A stretch of 64,000 bases of DNA from Pseudomonadaceae bacterium. GTDB lineage: Bacteria > Pseudomonadota > Gammaproteobacteria > Pseudomonadales > Azotimanducaceae. The notes beneath the pieces were generated by a model. The model ran no database searches, was not told where the DNA came from, and worked only from the letters and a program-made list of their open reading frames with translations. How positions within the stretch are numbered: position 1 is the first letter of the stretch; each line of letters opens with the position of its first letter. This document shows positions 1 to 11,143 of this stretch, in pieces. Where the stretch lies: contig JANSXA010000003.1 in assembly GCA_024743175.1 (NCBI GenBank), positions 527,063 to 591,062 of the forward strand, given 5' to 3'. Made by a program: the position numbers and the translations under genes.

Positions 1-1
1 G

Positions 2-2212
2 CAAGGGTCGGTGCAGGCGAGCGGCGAACTGGTCGGTAATCTGAGTGAGCCGCGTTTGCGCACCAAAGTGGTTGTAAATGGTGTCGCGATACAAACGCTG
101 AGCATTCACAATGCAGAGATCTCCGCGGACCTTGGTCTTGACCAGATGCCGCTGTCCATGCGCGCTGTTCTGCATGATGTAAATATTGCAGAAACGCCGT
201 TGCAACGTGTTGCACTCGAGCTGACCGGTACCCATGCAGACCACACACTTGGACTGCGCGTTACACATGCAGATGGTGAAGCAGAAATTGCAGCCAAGGG
301 TTCTCTGTCTACGCTGCCTGTACTGGGTGTCCTGGCGCCTGTTACAGAGTGGCAGGATGTTGTCTGGCAACTTGCGCTGCAGACCCTGAATATTGGACAG
401 GAAGAACTCAGGGTTGCGCTTCTACCTGCAGAAGAAGTCGCGGCTTCAACAATCACACTTGGTGCTACCTCGTTTGACTTGCAGGACACGTGTTTCAGCG
501 TGTCGGCAAACAGTCCGGACAATTCATCCGCTGAAAATCTGCAGCGTTTGTGTGCTCAGGCGTCTGGTACGTACACAGACAATATCACTGGCCAGGTATC
601 GTTGGATAACTTGTCAGTCGATTTGCTGGACAGGTTCCTGCCTGAGGGGTTGAGTCTGACAGGGAGAGTGAGCGGCGATCTGTTGGCAGATATGGATATT
701 AATGCCGGAGCTGCGCAGGCTGATCTGTCACTGACTTCGAGTGCGGTTGTTCTGCGTAAGCTGACAGGCCAGGGCGACCTGCAGAGATTGCTCGAATTTG
801 CACCCGGTATGCTGTCCGGAAAACTACGCGATGACACGCTGAGTGCGAATATCGAGTTGCCGCAGAGAGGCGACGAAGGCCTGCGAGCCAGTCTCAACAT
901 CGCCGCAGATCCTGGTGGAGGTTTCTCTGCCAGAGCCCTCGAAGCGGATGTTGTGGCCAAGCTCAGTGATCTCGACTGGTCTGCGGACTTTGTACCTGGC
1001 GTAAGCCAGCTCGACGGTGTGTTTAACAGCAATCTGCGCATAACTGGCACCGTTGCAGCGCCTAACCTGCAAGGTGATCTGATTCTGACAAATGGCAGTG
1101 CCACGCTTCCAGATCCCGGGCTCAGGCTGCGTGACGTCAACCTGACTTTGAGCGGCGGTGGCGATAACGATCTCACGCTGGAGGGGAGCGCGCTGTCCGG
1201 GCGCGGTGAGATGTCATTGTCAGGCGCATTGCAGGATGTTGGTCAAGGCATGCGTGGCCAGGTCAATATCACCGGCGAGCGGTTCCTGCTGCTCAATACT
1301 GTGGAGGCACAAATCATTGCTTCACCACAGGTGACTGCCCAGCTGGCGGAGGGCGCGGTTGAAATCTCCGGTGAGATTTCAGTAGACAAAGCCGACATAA
1401 AACTGGACAGCCTGCCGCAGTCTGCTGCGTCGGTGAGTGATGATCAGATCATCGTGACACCACAAACTGAAGGCATTGATGAGAGTGAAAATCTACAAAT
1501 CACAACGAACATCAGGCTGCTATTGAACGACGCGGTTACTTTTGAGGGGTTTGGTCTTGAGTCTACCTTTACCGGCGCGCTGGACATCCGTGATCTGCCG
1601 GATGAACCCACCACCGCCAAAGGTGAAGTCAGCGTTGTTGAAGGCCGTTATCAAGCCTATGGACAGGACTTAACCATTGAAAGAGGCCGGTTGTTGTTTG
1701 TCGGCGGTCCTATCGATCAACCCGGCCTGGATGTACGTGCGGTACGACAGGCCACACCGGATGTAAAAGTTGGCGTGATCGCGCGGGGTAGTCTTCGCGC
1801 ACCTGAGTTTTCAATTTTTTCCCAGCCTTCAATGAGCCAGTCAAACCAGTTGGCGTACCTGATACTGGGGCGGCCGCTGAATGAGGGTACAACCAGCGAA
1901 TCCTCAGCCTTGAGCAGAGCGGCGCTGGCGCTGGGCATCCAGGGCGGAAACTATCTGACTGAACAGTATGGTGACAAACTCGGAGTGGACAACATAGGCA
2001 TTGAAGCGCCAGCGGGTGAAACCAACGAGCAGGCTGCGTTGGTGGTGGGTAAATACCTGTCGCCAAAGCTCTATGTCAGTTACGGGATAGGTATTCTTGA
2101 TGCCGTCAACACCCTGAAAATTGAATACATCCTGTCGAGCAAATGGCGCCTGACAAGTGAATCTTCCACCGAGAAAAGCGGTGCCGATCTGACCTATACC
2201 CTGGAACGTTAA
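2..2212 (+). CDS. tamB: TamB-like translocation and assembly module protein, 5'-partial
   Basis: The reading frame is already open at the left edge, so this is the C-terminal part of a longer protein (full TamB is usually 1,200-1,400 residues). About 735 residues are visible. They are long runs of short beta-strand repeats typical of the AsmA/TamB beta-taco, ending in the conserved DUF490/TamB C-terminal domain. Recognisable pieces near the end include SQSNQLAYLILGRPL and a final amphipathic strand (LTYTLER) like an outer-membrane strand. The family spans the periplasm from the inner membrane, works with the Omp85 protein TamA, and helps outer-membrane protein insertion and phospholipid transport. 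The tamA partner would lie upstream, outside the window. A GTG at position 11 could be mistaken for a start, but the open frame continues to the left of it. Confidence 0.9.
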   Translation, partial: QGSVQASGELVGNLSEPRLRTKVVVNGVAIQTLSIHNAEISADLGLDQMPLSMRAVLHDVNIAETPLQRVALELTGTHADHTLGLRVTHADGEAEIAAKGSLSTLPVLGVLAPVTEWQDVVWQLALQTLNIGQEELRVALLPAEEVAASTITLGATSFDLQDTCFSVSANSPDNSSAENLQRLCAQASGTYTDNITGQVSLDNLSVDLLDRFLPEGLSLTGRVSGDLLADMDINAGAAQADLSLTSSAVVLRKLTGQGDLQRLLEFAPGMLSGKLRDDTLSANIELPQRGDEGLRASLNIAADPGGGFSARALEADVVAKLSDLDWSADFVPGVSQLDGVFNSNLRITGTVAAPNLQGDLILTNGSATLPDPGLRLRDVNLTLSGGGDNDLTLEGSALSGRGEMSLSGALQDVGQGMRGQVNITGERFLLLNTVEAQIIASPQVTAQLAEGAVEISGEISVDKADIKLDSLPQSAASVSDDQIIVTPQTEGIDESENLQITTNIRLLLNDAVTFEGFGLESTFTGALDIRDLPDEPTTAKGEVSVVEGRYQAYGQDLTIERGRLLFVGGPIDQPGLDVRAVRQATPDVKVGVIARGSLRAPEFSIFSQPSMSQSNQLAYLILGRPLNEGTTSESSALSRAALALGIQGGNYLTEQYGDKLGVDNIGIEAPAGETNEQAALVVGKYLSPKLYVSYGIGILDAVNTLKIEYILSSKWRLTSESSTEKSGADLTYTLER

Positions 2213-2302
2213 GTATCGCTGCAAGCGCATTCAGTACCGCTTTCGCAGGCTTACCTCTTTCATGCAGAATGTGTCCTCGATTTAAAGACAAAGGAATGAG
2301 CG

Positions 2303-3073
2303 ATGAGTGAAGAGACAACCGAACAGGCGGTTCTGATTGAACGGCGAGGCCGGGTAATGGTCATTACCTTGAATCGTCCGGATGCGATGAACGCGATCAA
2401 CGGTGCCCTGTCTCACGGACTGTTGAACGCCGTCAGAGAACTGGACCAGGACGATTCGTTAACAGCTGGCGTGATCACCGGTAGCGGGCGTGCCTTCTGC
2501 TCGGGCATGGACTTGAAAGCGTTTGCGCGGGGGGAAGATATTGGGCCCCTTACCACTTTCATCCGTGAAGGCGCCAGCAAACCTCTAATCGCTGCAATCG
2601 AGGGCTACGCCCTTGCCGGTGGGTGTGAAATTGCACTGACCTGCGATTTGTTAGTTGCCGGCAAAGGGGCAAAGATAGGCATTCGTGAAGTTAAGGTGGG
2701 CTTGTTTGCCGCTGCGGGCGGTGTGTTCCGCCTGCCTGCCCGTGTGGGATACACCAAGGCGATGGAAATGGCGGTGACCGGGGAGCCGATAACTGCTGAG
2801 GTGGCCCTGGAATGTGGCATGTTGAGTGAACTGGCTGAGCAGGGTGGGGCGCTGGAGGCGGCCATTGGCTGGGCTGAGCGTATTGCTGAGAATGCACCGC
2901 TTGCCGTTGCCGCTTCAAAGTCGCTGGTCCGTGCTGCTGCGCAAGGATACGACGAAGAGACGTTGTGGGAGATGCAGGTACCGTTGTCTGCAAAAGTATT
3001 CAGTTCCAACGATGCCAAAGAAGGCCCAAAAGCGTTTGCCGAGAAGCGCGCGCCGAACTGGACGGGTACCTAA
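2303..3073 (+). CDS. Enoyl-CoA hydratase/isomerase (crotonase) family protein
   Basis: A full-length crotonase of 256 residues, the usual size. The oxyanion-hole regions are present (around AFCSGMDLKAF and the GYALAGGCE segment). Both acidic residues used by hydratases are kept: Glu109 in GGCE and Glu129 in IREVKVG. A true hydration activity on an enoyl-CoA is therefore plausible, although the substrate cannot be told. An AAAGGA ribosome-binding site at about 2289-2294 serves the ATG at 2303; a nearer ATG at 2295 opens a frame that stops after four codons and can be ignored. It stands alone between tamB and the convergent icd. It may belong with the other CoA-ester catabolic genes in the window, but there is no operon link. 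Confidence 0.88.
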   Translation: MSEETTEQAVLIERRGRVMVITLNRPDAMNAINGALSHGLLNAVRELDQDDSLTAGVITGSGRAFCSGMDLKAFARGEDIGPLTTFIREGASKPLIAAIEGYALAGGCEIALTCDLLVAGKGAKIGIREVKVGLFAAAGGVFRLPARVGYTKAMEMAVTGEPITAEVALECGMLSELAEQGGALEAAIGWAERIAENAPLAVAASKSLVRAAAQGYDEETLWEMQVPLSAKVFSSNDAKEGPKAFAEKRAPNWTGT

Positions 3074-3095
3074 ACACCAGGCAACCCGTGCCGAC

Positions 3096-3120
3096 AAAAA
3101 AGGGCGACCGGTGGTCGCCC
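3096..3120 (-). terminator. Intrinsic terminator of icd (minus strand)
   Basis: An 8-bp GC-rich stem (GGGCGACC, 3102-3109, pairing with GGTCGCCC, 3113-3120) has a three-base loop. On the minus strand it is followed directly by six T residues (the A-tract 3096-3101). It lies 26 nt past the icd stop codon and points leftward, so it ends icd transcription. No T-tract follows on the plus strand. Confidence 0.85.
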
Positions 3121-3145
3121 TTCGTGTATCTACAAGTGGCCTGGC

Positions 3146-5460
<2,315 letters not shown>

Positions 5461-5518
5461 CCTGTTATTTTTACAAGCATGCTAAACGCGAAGCCGGTAT
5501 CAATCAGTGTGAGTCGTT

Positions 5519-5827
5519 TTAAGCAAGCTGCTGTCCGTAATCCCGCATGGCGCGTAGCAAAGGCGTCATCCTCTGTCCCGCGTCTGTGGGGGCATATTCA
5601 TAGCGCAGCGGCTTGTCCTGATAGGGTATTTTTATCAGCAGACCCAGTTTAACCAGCTTTTTCAATCGATCAGCTAGCAGATTGGTCGGTATATGCTCCG
5701 GACTGCCGGCAAAGTCGGCAAAAGTACGGCGTTCAAAAAACAGCGCATCACGCATGATCAAGAGTGTCCATCGGTCTCCGATGACATCAAGGCTTCGTGC
5801 AATCGGACAGCTTGAACGATATTCCAT
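5519..5827 (-). CDS. HxlR-family winged-helix transcriptional regulator
   Basis: A 102-residue protein, the normal HxlR length. The start MEYRSSCPIARSLDVIGDRW carries the conserved Cys-Pro near the N-terminus (Cys7), comparable to the redox-sensing Cys6 of Bacillus YodB, then the winged-helix core (LIMRDALFFERRTFADF, PTNLLADRLKKLVKLGLL). HxlR proteins are small dimeric DNA-binding proteins, several of which sense quinones, aldehydes or other electrophiles. The gene lies 11 nt downstream of the MATE efflux gene on the same strand, so the two are probably one transcription unit. A palindrome in front of the MATE gene is the likely target. The effector is unknown; thiol sensing is inference from the cysteine. 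Confidence 0.87.
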   Translation of the reverse strand: MEYRSSCPIARSLDVIGDRWTLLIMRDALFFERRTFADFAGSPEHIPTNLLADRLKKLVKLGLLIKIPYQDKPLRYEYAPTDAGQRMTPLLRAMRDYGQQLA

Positions 5828-5838
5828 GGGTCAACTCC

Positions 5839-7182
5839 CTACTGACGCCAGGCACCAAGTTTTAAAGCAGCGGCGATAATAATGCCATAAACCACCATGC
5901 CAGCGCTTGCGGCGTAATAAACGCCGTTCAGGCTGAGGCTGGTGGTGGTTATCAGCAATAAAGCACCGCCAACCGCGATGCCGAACCTGACCAGCAGCGC
6001 CAGCACGGGCCAGAGCATGGCACCCGCTCCCTGAGAGGCAAAATAAAGCGACAGGCCCAGTCCAAAAAAAGTATATGCCGGGCCCACGATCTGGATGTAG
6101 GCTTTTGCGGCGGCGAATATTTCCGGATCCTCAGTAAACAGCGGTATCCACAACCCGGGTACAAGCGCCAGGCTCAGACCAACAAGTCCGGCAACCAATG
6201 CCGCCGCGCCACTGCCAACCCAGCCGATGCGCTCCGCCCGCTCGAAATTGCGGGCCCCCACACTCATACCAACAAGTGACGTCATCGCCGCGCCAAGACC
6301 AAAAATCAGTGGAATCATCAGGAATTCGATGCGTGACCCGATCCCGTAGCCGGCAAGGGCGTTTTCACCAAAGCGGCCTACAATGGCGGTCAAGCTGATA
6401 ATGGTGGCCACAGTCAGAATTGGCGACAAAGAAGCCGGCAGGGCAACGCGCAAAATATCTCCAAACAACTCTCTGCTGAAGCTGCAGTTGCTGATGCGCA
6501 GACGGATTGGTGAGGAAGCGCGTGCAAGGGCAGCAAGCATGCTCAGGCTGACCAGGGTACCGGCGACAACCGCTGAAACAGCAGCGCCCGCTACACCAAG
6601 TTGCGGCAGGCCAAAGCCTCCCAGGACCAGTGCACCGGAAAGGGGAACCTGGACACACGCACTGAGGATCATCATAGCCGCGGGCAGGGTCATGTTGCCC
6701 ATGCCGCGGAAGATGGCGCTGAGGATGCCAAGCAGCCAGATCGACACACCGCCGCTGAACAGAATGATGCTGTAGGTACTGGCCTGGTCAAGCATTTCGC
6801 CTTGTCCACCCAGGAATTGGAGAAACCAGTGACCCAGTAAAAGGTATAACAGCAGAAGCAGCAGGGCACCCAGAACGGCAATCGCCAGCGCATGCCAGAT
6901 TAGTTTTTCCGCCCTCTCTGTGTCACCGGAACCGCTCGCTCTGGCAATGGCGGAAGCAACCGCACCGCCTGTGGCACCCCCGGCCAACGTCTGGGTCAAC
7001 ATCAGAAAAGGGAACACCAGGGCAATGGCGGCCAGGGAGGTGGTGCCGAGGCGACCGATGAACCAGATCTCTGCCAGGCTGACGCACGCCTGCACAAAAA
7101 AGGCGACGCTGCTGGGCGTTGCCATGTTGATGAGAAGTTTTAGTGGCGGTGCCGTTAACAGAACCTGGGTGCGACTATCCAT
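5839..7182 (-). CDS. MATE family multidrug/toxin efflux transporter
   Basis: About 447 residues with twelve hydrophobic segments, matching the MATE (NorM/DinF) family, which exports cationic drugs and toxins in exchange for Na+ or H+. The N-terminal half reads LLINMATPSSVAFFVQACVSLAEIWFIGRLG, rich in the expected helix 1-2 residues, and the GSRIEFLMIPLIFGLGAAMTSLVGMSVGAR block around residue 270-310 is a MATE signature region. I chose the ATG at 7182 (MDSRTQ). An ATG at 7197 and a GTG at 7239 are also in frame, but the latter would translate through the repeat/palindrome operator. Co-transcribed with the HxlR regulator downstream. The substrate cannot be told. Confidence 0.9.
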   Translation of the reverse strand: MDSRTQVLLTAPPLKLLINMATPSSVAFFVQACVSLAEIWFIGRLGTTSLAAIALVFPFLMLTQTLAGGATGGAVASAIARASGSGDTERAEKLIWHALAIAVLGALLLLLLYLLLGHWFLQFLGGQGEMLDQASTYSIILFSGGVSIWLLGILSAIFRGMGNMTLPAAMMILSACVQVPLSGALVLGGFGLPQLGVAGAAVSAVVAGTLVSLSMLAALARASSPIRLRISNCSFSRELFGDILRVALPASLSPILTVATIISLTAIVGRFGENALAGYGIGSRIEFLMIPLIFGLGAAMTSLVGMSVGARNFERAERIGWVGSGAAALVAGLVGLSLALVPGLWIPLFTEDPEIFAAAKAYIQIVGPAYTFFGLGLSLYFASQGAGAMLWPVLALLVRFGIAVGGALLLITTTSLSLNGVYYAASAGMVVYGIIIAAALKLGAWRQ

Positions 7183-7209
7183 TGTTCGGGCACACATCAC
7201 TTTAAAAAT

Positions 7210-7255
7210 GAAAGTATAAACTTTCAAAGTTAAAGTCACAAAGTTAAAGTCACAA
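7210..7255. promoter_or_regulatory. Palindrome plus direct repeats upstream of MATE-hxlR (putative HxlR operator)
   Basis: A perfect inverted repeat GAAAGT-N4-ACTTTC occupies 7210-7225. It is followed at once by two tandem copies of a 14-bp unit (AAAGTTAAAGTCAC, about 7226-7253) and a third partial AAAG. The element sits 28 nt upstream of the chosen MATE start and reads as an operator cluster overlapping a promoter region. The link to the HxlR protein is inferred from position and from the palindromic operators known for this family. Confidence 0.5.
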
Positions 7256-7388
7256 AGTGGAATGTTCTCGAAACAGCGACAGGTTATAGTCTGTTAGCTG
7301 TTATCGGAGCTCACTTCTCGAAGAGTTGGGACTCGCCCCGGCTCAGTTGGCAATTATTGAGTTTGTCTTGCCAGCCAACGATTGTTGA

Positions 7389-8354
7389 TTACCAGGCGTA
7401 GGCTTCCGGTGCTGCGCCGCAGGGTGGGAATATCTTATCCAGGTCTGTCAGTGTCTGATTCGACAAAGTGATGTCGGGTACCGTCAGCACAGAGTTCAGC
7501 TGTGCGGCAGTACCCGGACCGATGATAGTGGCGGTGACGCCTGGTTGACGCAGTAACCAGGCCAGCGCAATGTTGCTCGGGGATTCATTGAGGTCACCAC
7601 ACAGGTTTTCGAACCTGTTGAGCTGATCTGCCTTCGAGGCCAGTGCCGATTTAGCTTCGGAAGATTGACGACGTCCTGTCGCTGCACTGCTGTGACCCGC
7701 TAACAAACCGCCGGACAAAGGACTCCAGGGAATAACGCCAACGCCATAGGCCTGGCAGGCTGGTAATACTTCGAGTTCTGCACGGCGCTCCAGCAAATTG
7801 TACAGGCTCTGTTCTGATACCAGTCCAAGCTGATGACGGGTGATGGCTTTTTCGTTGGCGCGTGCAATGGCCCAACCCGGGAAATTGCTGGAGCCCACGT
7901 AGGTTATTTTGCCTTGTGCTATCAATCGCTCCATCGCCTGCCAGATTTCTTCAATGGGTGCGCTGCGATCTATATGGTGCATCTGATACAAGTCGATGTG
8001 CTCAACGCCCAGGCGCTGCAGACTGGCATCACAGGCCATTTGAATGTGTCGTGCGGACAGTCCGCGATCATTGATGTCGTCCGACATGGGTTCATGCACT
8101 TTGCTGGCGATGACCAGTTTGTTGCGTCGGCTTTTGTCCTGGGCAAGCCATTTCCCAACTATCGACTCTGTTGTGCCCACGCCTTTGTCACCGCCGTACT
8201 GGTTGGCGGTATCGATGAAGTTGATGCCTGCTTCAACCGCTCGATTGAGGATGTCGAAAGATTCAGATTCTGATGTGCGCGGTCCAAAATTCATTGTCCC
8301 CAGACACAGTTGACTGACGTTTACTGCAGAGCGACCCAGTTTTCGATATTGCAT
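7389..8354 (-). CDS. Aldo/keto reductase
   Basis: A 321-residue TIM-barrel aldo/keto reductase with NADPH as the likely cofactor. The catalytic tetrad is complete: Asp48 (FIDTANQYGG), Tyr53, Lys85 (VIASKV) and His126 (DLYQMHH). The C-terminal cofactor-binding part is present (ATIIGPGTAAQLNS). It resembles the YajO/Tas-like subfamily that reduces aldehydes and ketones; the physiological substrate is unknown. It is followed 20 nt upstream (transcriptionally before it) by the phytanoyl-CoA-dioxygenase-like gene on the same strand, so the pair may be cotranscribed. A second, distinct AKR lies at 12.6 kb. Confidence 0.92.
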   Translation of the reverse strand: MQYRKLGRSAVNVSQLCLGTMNFGPRTSESESFDILNRAVEAGINFIDTANQYGGDKGVGTTESIVGKWLAQDKSRRNKLVIASKVHEPMSDDINDRGLSARHIQMACDASLQRLGVEHIDLYQMHHIDRSAPIEEIWQAMERLIAQGKITYVGSSNFPGWAIARANEKAITRHQLGLVSEQSLYNLLERRAELEVLPACQAYGVGVIPWSPLSGGLLAGHSSAATGRRQSSEAKSALASKADQLNRFENLCGDLNESPSNIALAWLLRQPGVTATIIGPGTAAQLNSVLTVPDITLSNQTLTDLDKIFPPCGAAPEAYAW

Positions 8355-8374
8355 AAAGTTTTCCGAGTAAGAAG

Positions 8375-9154
8375 TTACGGCGCGCGTAGCGTCGTACCAG
8401 TGACAAGCTCTTCGCTGGAATCTGCGACACAGAATCTGACAAGCTGCTGGGCATGTTCAGAAAGTTTTTTCCAGTCCTGGTAAGTGATGCCTGGCACGAT
8501 CGGTTCGCGAAACCAGGGCGCGTAAAACTCAAGATTGGGTATCGAACGAACATGCTCTGACAGATTGGGTGTGCCGCCATGCCAGGCTCGTGTATCGCGA
8601 ATCATGATACTGCCCGCAGGCGCAGGGCATACCGTGCTCAAGCGCATCCATTCGGGTTCCTCTTCCAGACTGGGTATTTTTTCTCGTGAGTTCTGTGTGC
8701 CGGGAATCTGGCGGGTAGGGCCATTTAAGCGGGTTACGTCCTGGGGTAGAAAATTCACGCAGATGTAGGGACAGGGTAAATCTCTGATGCTGGTCAGGCC
8801 GCGAGGGTCGTGAAAAGCGCTGAACGGCGAAGACTTATTGTCGACCCAATCCCGCACATCAGCGTGCAGGCGCTGATATTCAACCGCGCCGGGCAGACAG
8901 AAATCTCCGCTGGCTGCGCGCAGGGTGTAGTTGGGTGAGCCGAACAGTGCTGTGAGCAAGGTGGTAACTTCAGGAATATCCAGCAACATCTGCCAGGCAG
9001 GGCGGTGCAGTTGACTGCGAGTCAAGCTGGAACCACCAAAAGAGTAGCGATGGGCGCCACGGTTACCGCGGCGGTTCTGATCTACCGCGAGAATTTCATC
9101 GATAACTTCCTGGCAGCCTTCGGCAAGCTGTTGAATCTGATCGCTGGTGAGCAC
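8375..9154 (-). CDS. Phytanoyl-CoA dioxygenase (PhyH) family protein; N-terminus extends upstream
   Basis: An Fe(II)/2-oxoglutarate-dependent dioxygenase of the PhyH superfamily. Iron ligands visible are His97 and Asp99 (HADVRDW) and His192 (AWHGGTPN), numbered from the GTG at 9154. That GTG is probably not the real start: the same frame stays open to the right and encodes HIEEAVRLFHRDGFVVVADVL directly before it, which is the typical PhyH N-terminal strand. In that extension no ATG, GTG or TTG is present before an in-frame stop near 9403; a CTG at 9271 or an ATT near 9304 are the only weak options. The substrate is unknown. It probably shares a transcript with the aldo/keto reductase downstream. 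Confidence 0.82.
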   Translation of the reverse strand: MLTSDQIQQLAEGCQEVIDEILAVDQNRRGNRGAHRYSFGGSSLTRSQLHRPAWQMLLDIPEVTTLLTALFGSPNYTLRAASGDFCLPGAVEYQRLHADVRDWVDNKSSPFSAFHDPRGLTSIRDLPCPYICVNFLPQDVTRLNGPTRQIPGTQNSREKIPSLEEEPEWMRLSTVCPAPAGSIMIRDTRAWHGGTPNLSEHVRSIPNLEFYAPWFREPIVPGITYQDWKKLSEHAQQLVRFCVADSSEELVTGTTLRAP

Positions 9155-9457
9155 GTCAGCAACAACTACAAAACCATCGCGATGAAACAGCCGAACGGCT
9201 TCCTCGATGTGTCCAGAGGAAATAATCTCCAGTCCTTTGATGCCGTTGTGGTTGCTTAGATGTGCCTTCAGCTCGGCAACCGCGAATTGGGTGTTAACGA
9301 CAATTCTCCAATGCGAGTTATACAGTGAGTTCGGTGGATCGCCAGAATAGGATAACCGAAATCCTGGACAAATAGGCCAGGTTGGAAGCGCCGATTGACT
9401 CCATCAAACAGGTCCTGGCCTACAGCAAAATTCTCAGTTGATTTTTCATTGAGGGGC

Positions 9458-10795
9458 CTAGCGTCCTGCCAGTTTTGTTGGGATTGGCTCGCAGAAATGA
9501 ATGGTATAGTCGTTGACCTCGCCGGCCACCTGGCAATGGGTTCCCGGTGTATAAGCAGGTTGGCCGATGCCTGTAACAAGATATATCGGTTGCGAGTAAG
9601 ATAGGTTTGCTGTATCCCGCGTAAAAGTGTAGTCAATCCCATAGAATTCTGCGGTATACAGTCGATTACCGAGAAAGACGACGTCCCCATCTTCAGCACT
9701 ACGTAAATCGATTAAAGTGTCGACCAGACCTTTCTGGTTGCGCGACTCGTCATACCAATAGTCGCTGCTGCTGTTCTGCACCACTTTGACAGTCGGTATT
9801 GCCAACGCAATAACAAAAAGCATCGGGGCGACTTTCTTCCTGCGCTGGGATAAGAGTTGTGCCAGCAGGAGGCTTAGAATCACCGACCAGGCGGTGAGCG
9901 TTGGCATGCTAAACCTCGGAACAACGTTGGCCGAAATGCTGAAACAAAGCAGTGGCCCTATCGCCCAACACAGGAGGTAAAGTACCAGCGGGTTTGTTTC
10001 GGTCAATTTCAGACGTAACCCTGGTTGCCAATAGCCGCTGATATACCGGGTAAGAAGCAAAAGTGGTACCAGCAGACTCCAGGGTAACAGGCCTTCCATG
10101 GCGTACAGGAGGATGATACCGCGAGGTTCTGCATGGCCAGCCCCGTATAAGCCACCCATCCATTCGGAGTCAGTAAAACGATAGACGAGCTCTCCCTGAA
10201 AATAATATTCGAGATAACCAGGATAGGCGTTTTCTGCAGCGATGTACCAGGGTGAAACCAGCAGGCTGGCAGCGGCCGCAGCGCTACCCAGCGCCAGCCA
10301 GGTCTTTGTACGCCAAAGCTGTTTGGTGATCAGCAACCAGAGTAGCACCGGTAGTCCTACATAAATAAAGATGACCGGACCTTTTGCCAGCAACCCCAGG
10401 CTCAGGCCTAAAACGCCGGCGAGCAACCAGCAGGGCTGCTGCTTGCTCAACCACTCGTAGAGACTCACCAGTGCCAGGGTTACAGAAAAGGTCAGGGTAG
10501 CATCGGTGTGGACTTTACCGAATGCTACGTAACCCAGATAACTACTGCTCAAGACGAGCATGCTGAGAGCTGCGACACGGGGGCTGAAGTGATGCCTCGC
10601 AATGTGATGGGTCAGTGTGATCGTGCCAACAGAACAAAGCCACGCTGGCAGGCGCGCGGCAAATTCAGTCACACCGAAGATACGCATGCTGGCGACTTGC
10701 AGCCAGATTGAAAGTGGGGGATTACCCCAGAAAGGCTCTGTATCGGTGAACATCGGCATCAGATACTGGCCGCTGAAATACATTTTCCTGGCCAT
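9458..10795 (-). CDS. ArnT/GT39-like membrane glycosyltransferase; N-terminus extends upstream
   Basis: A polytopic membrane protein with a C-terminal soluble tail, matching the GT-C fold family of ArnT and PMT that transfers sugars from polyprenyl-phosphate donors to lipid A or proteins on the periplasmic side. The ATG at 10795 starts inside the family's first conserved loop: the frame continues upstream as GLGLYPLLGTTEGAYAE followed by MARKM, where ArnT relatives have an acidic motif (DE-x-RYAE-x-A). A first transmembrane segment (LIFGAACVILALHFLG) also lies in the extension, to at least position 10957. No ATG, GTG or TTG occurs in that extension before an in-frame stop near 11065, so the true start is unresolved (rare start codon, or a sequence error). 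Confidence 0.83.
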   Translation of the reverse strand: MARKMYFSGQYLMPMFTDTEPFWGNPPLSIWLQVASMRIFGVTEFAARLPAWLCSVGTITLTHHIARHHFSPRVAALSMLVLSSSYLGYVAFGKVHTDATLTFSVTLALVSLYEWLSKQQPCWLLAGVLGLSLGLLAKGPVIFIYVGLPVLLWLLITKQLWRTKTWLALGSAAAAASLLVSPWYIAAENAYPGYLEYYFQGELVYRFTDSEWMGGLYGAGHAEPRGIILLYAMEGLLPWSLLVPLLLLTRYISGYWQPGLRLKLTETNPLVLYLLCWAIGPLLCFSISANVVPRFSMPTLTAWSVILSLLLAQLLSQRRKKVAPMLFVIALAIPTVKVVQNSSSDYWYDESRNQKGLVDTLIDLRSAEDGDVVFLGNRLYTAEFYGIDYTFTRDTANLSYSQPIYLVTGIGQPAYTPGTHCQVAGEVNDYTIHFCEPIPTKLAGR

Positions 10796-11143
10796 TTCAG
10801 CATATGCGCCTTCAGTGGTGCCGAGTAAGGGGTAAAGGCCGAGCCCCAGAAAATGGAGCGCTAGAATGACGCAGGCAGCACCGAAGATAAGCTTTGTTAG
10901 CCGGTCGGATCGGTCGAGAGGGCTTTGCAGCAGTTGGGTGTCTAAATGATTCAGCAGAGTGGCATCTTTATCAGTGCATGAAATGGCGATGATGAGATTC
11001 TTATGGGATAGAGATATCGTGTTGTTAAAATCAATCGCATCGTGCGTTAGTTTTTTAGATCAAAGATGGATGTGGTTTTCGCATCTGTACCCGACTGACA
11101 TCCTCTGTCATGGTAGCGGCTCCAAAAAACACGCATCTGCCTT

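Noticed and set aside
3102..3120. Hairpin after the crotonase gene as a plus-strand terminator
   Set aside because: On the plus strand it is followed by TTCGTG, not a T-tract; the T-tract is on the minus strand, so it was assigned to icd.
7330..7380. GTTGGC/GCCAAC inverted repeat downstream of the aldo/keto reductase
   Set aside because: The loop is long and no T-tract follows on the minus strand.
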